Shown here piece by piece: positions 61,186 to 64,000 of a stretch of 64,000 nt of DNA. The first letter of the stretch is position 1, and each line of letters opens with the position of its first letter. The stretch comes from Affinibrenneria salicis (lineage in GTDB: Bacteria > Pseudomonadota > Gammaproteobacteria > Enterobacterales > Enterobacteriaceae). Made by a program: the position numbers and the translations under genes. The notes below the pieces were generated by a model. That model saw only the letters and a list, made by a program, of their open reading frames with translations, was not told the origin of the DNA and ran no database searches. The stretch lies in the NCBI RefSeq assembly GCF_008710095.1, contig NZ_VYKJ01000003.1, positions 310,001-374,000 on the forward strand, read 5' to 3'.

Positions 61186-62331
61186 TTACCGCGACATCAC
61201 GGGTGTAAATCGCGCTACCGAGAAGGGGGATAGATCGTAGGTGGTTGAACCTGACGCAATCAATTCGGCCATGACTTTTCCAACGCCGGGGCCCATCTGA
61301 AAACCGTGCGTGCAGAATGCAAAGCTGTGATACAGGTCTTCATGTTTAGCCGACGCGCCAATAACCGGAATACTGTCGGGCAACCAGCCTTCAACACCGG
61401 ACCACGAGCGGACCAATGTCGCATTACGCATGATGGGAAAGAGATCTATCGCGGTTTCGGCGGTTGGCTGCAGGTTGGAAAACACCACTTCTGAAAGATT
61501 TGTATGACGGTCTGCTCTTCCAAGACGTCCACCGCCAATGACGACAGTGCCGTTAGGCATCTGTTTGAATGAGAGCGGGCGTTTCGCCGCCATCACGACG
61601 GCGTGGCAGAATGGCGGCAAACGGGTTGTCACCATCATCATCGGCGCCAGCGCTTCTATCGGCACCGGCTCGCCGAGCGAAGCGGAAAGATCCCCGCCCC
61701 ATGCCCCGGCGGCGTTAAGCAGTTTAGGCGCATAAAAACTCCCCGCCTGGGTGCTGACTTGCCAGACCCCGTTTTTTCTTACCGGCTGGCGGGCCGCCAC
61801 GCCCTCAAAAAAACGGACGCCAAGGGACTCTGCTTTACGTTTGAATGCCAGGGTTGTTTTATAGGGCTGTGTAAAACCGTCTTTCAGGCTGGCAAGCCCG
61901 CCGACGGCGTGGTCGGAAATGGCGGGCAGTATGCTCTTAAGCTCATTGCGTTCGAGAATGACCTCATTGTCGTAGCCCAGCGCCAATAGACGCGCCGAGC
62001 GGGCGCGAAGCCCGACCATCTCCTGCTCATTCTCAGCAACTTCGATCTGTGGGGCGACCTTGAATTCACAGTCATCGTCGAGCAAATTATTAATGTCGTA
62101 CCAGAGGTCCATCGACATATTGGACAGCGGGAGTTCCGCGATATGTCGCTGCAGCCGACGAACGCCGCCGGCATTTACGCCGGAGGCATGACGCGCGACG
62201 CTGTCTTTTTCGAGCACCACGACGGACATGCCTCTCAGCGCGGCGAACAGCGCCGTGCAGCAGCCGTGAATACCGCCGCCGATGATAAGGAGATCGCTTT
62301 TTCTGATTGCCTCAGTCGGGTTCATCGTCAT
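61186..62331 (-). CDS. FAD-dependent amine/amino-acid oxidase subunit (DAO family; opine oxidase B-like)
   Basis: A 381-residue protein of the D-amino-acid-oxidase family. It has the FAD fingerprint LLIIGGGIHGCCTALFAALRGMSVVVLEKD, the HASGVNAGGVRRLQRH segment after it, KLLNAAGAWGGDLSASLGEPVPIEAL, VVIGGGRLGRAD and the C-terminal closing segment GVEGWLPDSIPVIGASAKHEDLYHSFAFCTHGFQMGPGVGKVMAELI. It is the substrate-oxidising part of a three-subunit dehydrogenase whose other parts are encoded directly before it. Subunits of this type occur in octopine/nopaline oxidase, D-hydroxyproline dehydrogenase and HcnABC. At 381 residues it is nearer the opine and hydroxyproline enzymes than HcnC (~417). ATG 62331 overlaps the previous stop. 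Confidence 0.85.
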   Translation of the reverse strand: MTMNPTEAIRKSDLLIIGGGIHGCCTALFAALRGMSVVVLEKDSVARHASGVNAGGVRRLQRHIAELPLSNMSMDLWYDINNLLDDDCEFKVAPQIEVAENEQEMVGLRARSARLLALGYDNEVILERNELKSILPAISDHAVGGLASLKDGFTQPYKTTLAFKRKAESLGVRFFEGVAARQPVRKNGVWQVSTQAGSFYAPKLLNAAGAWGGDLSASLGEPVPIEALAPMMMVTTRLPPFCHAVVMAAKRPLSFKQMPNGTVVIGGGRLGRADRHTNLSEVVFSNLQPTAETAIDLFPIMRNATLVRSWSGVEGWLPDSIPVIGASAKHEDLYHSFAFCTHGFQMGPGVGKVMAELIASGSTTYDLSPFSVARFTPVMSR

Positions 62332-63722
62332 ACGGCGCGCCCCTCTTTTTCTCCAGGTTCAGGCCGGTATACGCCAAGCTCGCTAAGCGGAATCGGCTTT
62401 AGCGGCGCGCGAATGCGATAATATCCAACCTCTTCCGGGGACTGTTTCATGGTTTCAGCAATAATGCCCTGCACGGCAAGACCGCATACTCTTCCCTGGC
62501 AGGGCCCCATGCCGGCGCGGAAAAGTGATTTAACCTCATTCGGGCGTTTTGCCCCCAGGCGTGCCGATGCCCGGATCGTCGCGGCGGAAATTTCTTCGCA
62601 CCGGCAGACGATGGTGGTATCGGCTGGGCTAATGATTTCCGGCGCCGGCGCATAATATATTTCGAGGAAGGGGCGAATACTGTTTTCACGCCGCAGCCCC
62701 TTATTGAGTTTATCTCGGAGCGCGGCGGCGCGATGGCCGCGTTTTTCCGCCAGCGATAACGCGGCGATTCGGCCCTGCAGTTCCGCCGCTTTGGCGCCCG
62801 CAATGCCTGCGCTGTCGCCCACCGCATATATGCCCGCCACGCTGGTTTCGAATGAGGCGTCGACAACCGGACGGAAACAATGTTGTTGCCTGTCCCAGAC
62901 GTGCTCGCAGTTCAAGAGGCGGGTGGCCTGCTGGTTGGGAACCACGCCCTGGTGAAGCGCGACATATTTTGTTGATAGGCGATGATGTTTTCCGCCGGCG
63001 ACGAACGTTACCGACTGCACCTCGCGATCGCCGGCAATTTCGATGCCTTTGGCCTGGCGATAAACCGGCACCCCGGTCCTGCGGACTTTCTGCATCAGCT
63101 TTATCCCTTTGAACAGATACTCCCGCGCTTTCAGTGCCTTCAGCAGATAAGGCAGAGCGGCAAGCATCCTGCCTTTAGGCACATTTTCAACGACGGCGAG
63201 AGGCGGGCAGCCCACATCAATCATCTGCGCGGCAACCAGCCAGATAAGGGGACCCGATCCAACCAGAACCACGTTTTCCTGAACCACTCCCGCCGTCTTG
63301 AGGAGAACCTGCAGCGCCCCGGCGGTGGTCACGCCGGGTAAGGTCCAGCCGGGTAATGGACACGGACGCTCAAATGCCCCTGTCGCCAGGATAATCGCGC
63401 CGGCGCGAATACGTTTTGACTGTCCGTCCTGACTGTATTCAACGAGCTTATCGGTACTGATATTCCAGACGATCGCCCGGGGAATGTATTCGACATTGCT
63501 GCTGCGAAATGCGCCTGTCAGTGAAAGCCCATAAGAATAATCCTTTCCAAGCAACTGGTGCCGGGCGTTACCGGCGGTTTCCACGTTACGGTATATCTGC
63601 CCTCCCGGGGCAGGATGCTCATCCAGGACCGTTACCGACAGGCCTGCCATAGCGGCTTCGGTCGCCGCCGACATACCTGCCGGCCCTGCGCCGATTACTG
63701 CCACATCCACAAATTGAGTCAT
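62328..63722 (-). CDS. NAD(P)/FAD oxidoreductase subunit with C-terminal [2Fe-2S] site (opine oxidase A-like)
   Basis: A 464-residue second subunit. The FAD site is VAVIGAGPAGMSAATEAAMAGLSVTVLDEHPAPGGQIYR and the second dinucleotide site VLVGSGPLIWLVAAQMIDVG. ILATGAFERPCPLPGWTLPGV and IYAVGDSAGIAGAKAAELQGRIAALS are typical of the group. The C-terminal part holds a BFD-like iron-sulfur motif: CRCEE and GPCQGRVCG. The ATG at 63722 overlaps the stop of the small ferredoxin-like gene, and the next gene overlaps this stop, so the three are tightly coupled. It should pass electrons from the DAO-type subunit onward. Confidence 0.88.
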   Translation of the reverse strand: MTQFVDVAVIGAGPAGMSAATEAAMAGLSVTVLDEHPAPGGQIYRNVETAGNARHQLLGKDYSYGLSLTGAFRSSNVEYIPRAIVWNISTDKLVEYSQDGQSKRIRAGAIILATGAFERPCPLPGWTLPGVTTAGALQVLLKTAGVVQENVVLVGSGPLIWLVAAQMIDVGCPPLAVVENVPKGRMLAALPYLLKALKAREYLFKGIKLMQKVRRTGVPVYRQAKGIEIAGDREVQSVTFVAGGKHHRLSTKYVALHQGVVPNQQATRLLNCEHVWDRQQHCFRPVVDASFETSVAGIYAVGDSAGIAGAKAAELQGRIAALSLAEKRGHRAAALRDKLNKGLRRENSIRPFLEIYYAPAPEIISPADTTIVCRCEEISAATIRASARLGAKRPNEVKSLFRAGMGPCQGRVCGLAVQGIIAETMKQSPEEVGYYRIRAPLKPIPLSELGVYRPEPGEKEGRAV

Positions 63723-64000
63723 TGTTTCCCCTGAGAACAAACACGCTGGCGTCGCACGACCATGCCTTCCTGAACCGTGACCATGCAGGACTGCCGGTTC
63801 GCCACGCCCTCTATTTCGACCAGACAGTCAAAACATGCTCCCATCATGCAGTAAACGCCTCGCGGGGCGCCGCTGACGACACTTTCGCGTAACGCCCGGC
63901 GATCAGCGGCAACCAGCGCCGCCGCCACGGTGTCGCCCTCCCGGGCAGAAACCGTCTGACCATCAAATGTAAAAGTCACTACCGCATTGGTATTATCAAT
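63719..64000 (-). CDS. Small (2Fe-2S)-binding subunit, 5' end outside window
   Basis: The third subunit of the dehydrogenase. The four Cys of a plant-type [2Fe-2S] site are seen as GVYCMMGACFDCLV followed by SCMVTV. The visible part is about 94 residues. A GTG at 63979 could start it, but the frame stays open to the window edge and no ribosome site is visible, so the true start may lie outside. It overlaps the next gene by four bases. The gene order, small Fe-S subunit, FAD/NAD subunit, DAO subunit, is that of opine oxidase-like and HcnABC-like operons. Confidence 0.85.
   Translation of the reverse strand: MDNTNAVVTFTFDGQTVSAREGDTVAAALVAADRRALRESVVSGAPRGVYCMMGACFDCLVEIEGVANRQSCMVTVQEGMVVRRQRVCSQGKQ

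Noticed and set aside
61186..64000. Hydrogen cyanide synthase (HcnABC), tempting because cyanase is in the window
   Set aside because: Same subunit order, but the DAO subunit is shorter than HcnC, cyanase acts on cyanate rather than cyanide, and the two loci are 50 kb apart. Opine or hydroxyproline oxidation fits better.

Overview
The window is from an Enterobacterales chromosome, probably a plant- or soil-associated member with high GC. LacI/LacY, TreR/TreB/TreC, CynS, EntCEBA and Fec-type regulators all have enterobacterial forms. An opine-oxidase-type enzyme at the right edge fits plant association. The genus cannot be fixed from the sequence alone.

Layout. 1-3715: the end of a yersiniabactin-type uptake locus (YbtP/YbtQ-like ABC protein and FyuA-like receptor), followed by a broken ECF sigma factor. 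4558-11306 (minus): a seven-gene operon of OsmC-like protein, acyl-CoA-dehydrogenase-fold flavoenzyme, rubredoxin-reductase fusion, a nitrate/cyanate-type ABC transporter and cyanase. It looks like an import-and-oxidise route ending in cyanate. 11679-19225 (plus): a sugar operon with SDR, SIS isomerase, SorC-type regulator, ribose-type ABC importer and TIM-barrel epimerase, but no kinase. 19348-23258: STN-type TonB receptor with FecI/FecR-like regulators. 23259-24477: a gene-free AT-rich stretch. 24478-29348: sulfonate-type ABC importer, CoA-transferase pair and a CoA-ligase pseudogene.

29443-51914 is the centre of the window: a Fur-controlled catechol siderophore locus. It has a VibH-like free condensation domain, three separate NRPS proteins, entC-entE-entB-entA, a FepB/FepD/FepG-type importer, a TonB receptor and a ViuB-like ferric reductase. 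The three NRPS proteins (Cy; Cy-A; C-PCP-C) together give the domain order of Vibrio VibF, here cut into pieces. Two of them end in carrier-like domains that lack the phosphopantetheine serine, leaving one intact PCP (Ser490 of the 43314 gene). The adenylation pocket reads like a cysteine pocket, so a 2,3-dihydroxybenzoyl-thiazoline joined to an amine is the best structural guess. That would lie between vibriobactin and anguibactin.

52066-64000: an 82-83 bp tandem repeat, the trehalose genes (treC, treB, treR), divergent lacY/lacI without lacZ, a small element with terminal inverted repeats, a membrane protein whose promoter carries ten copies of a 7-bp repeat, and a three-subunit opine/hydroxyproline-type dehydrogenase running off the right edge. 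A dispersed ~140 bp repeat family occurs three times (13245, 23988, 60865).
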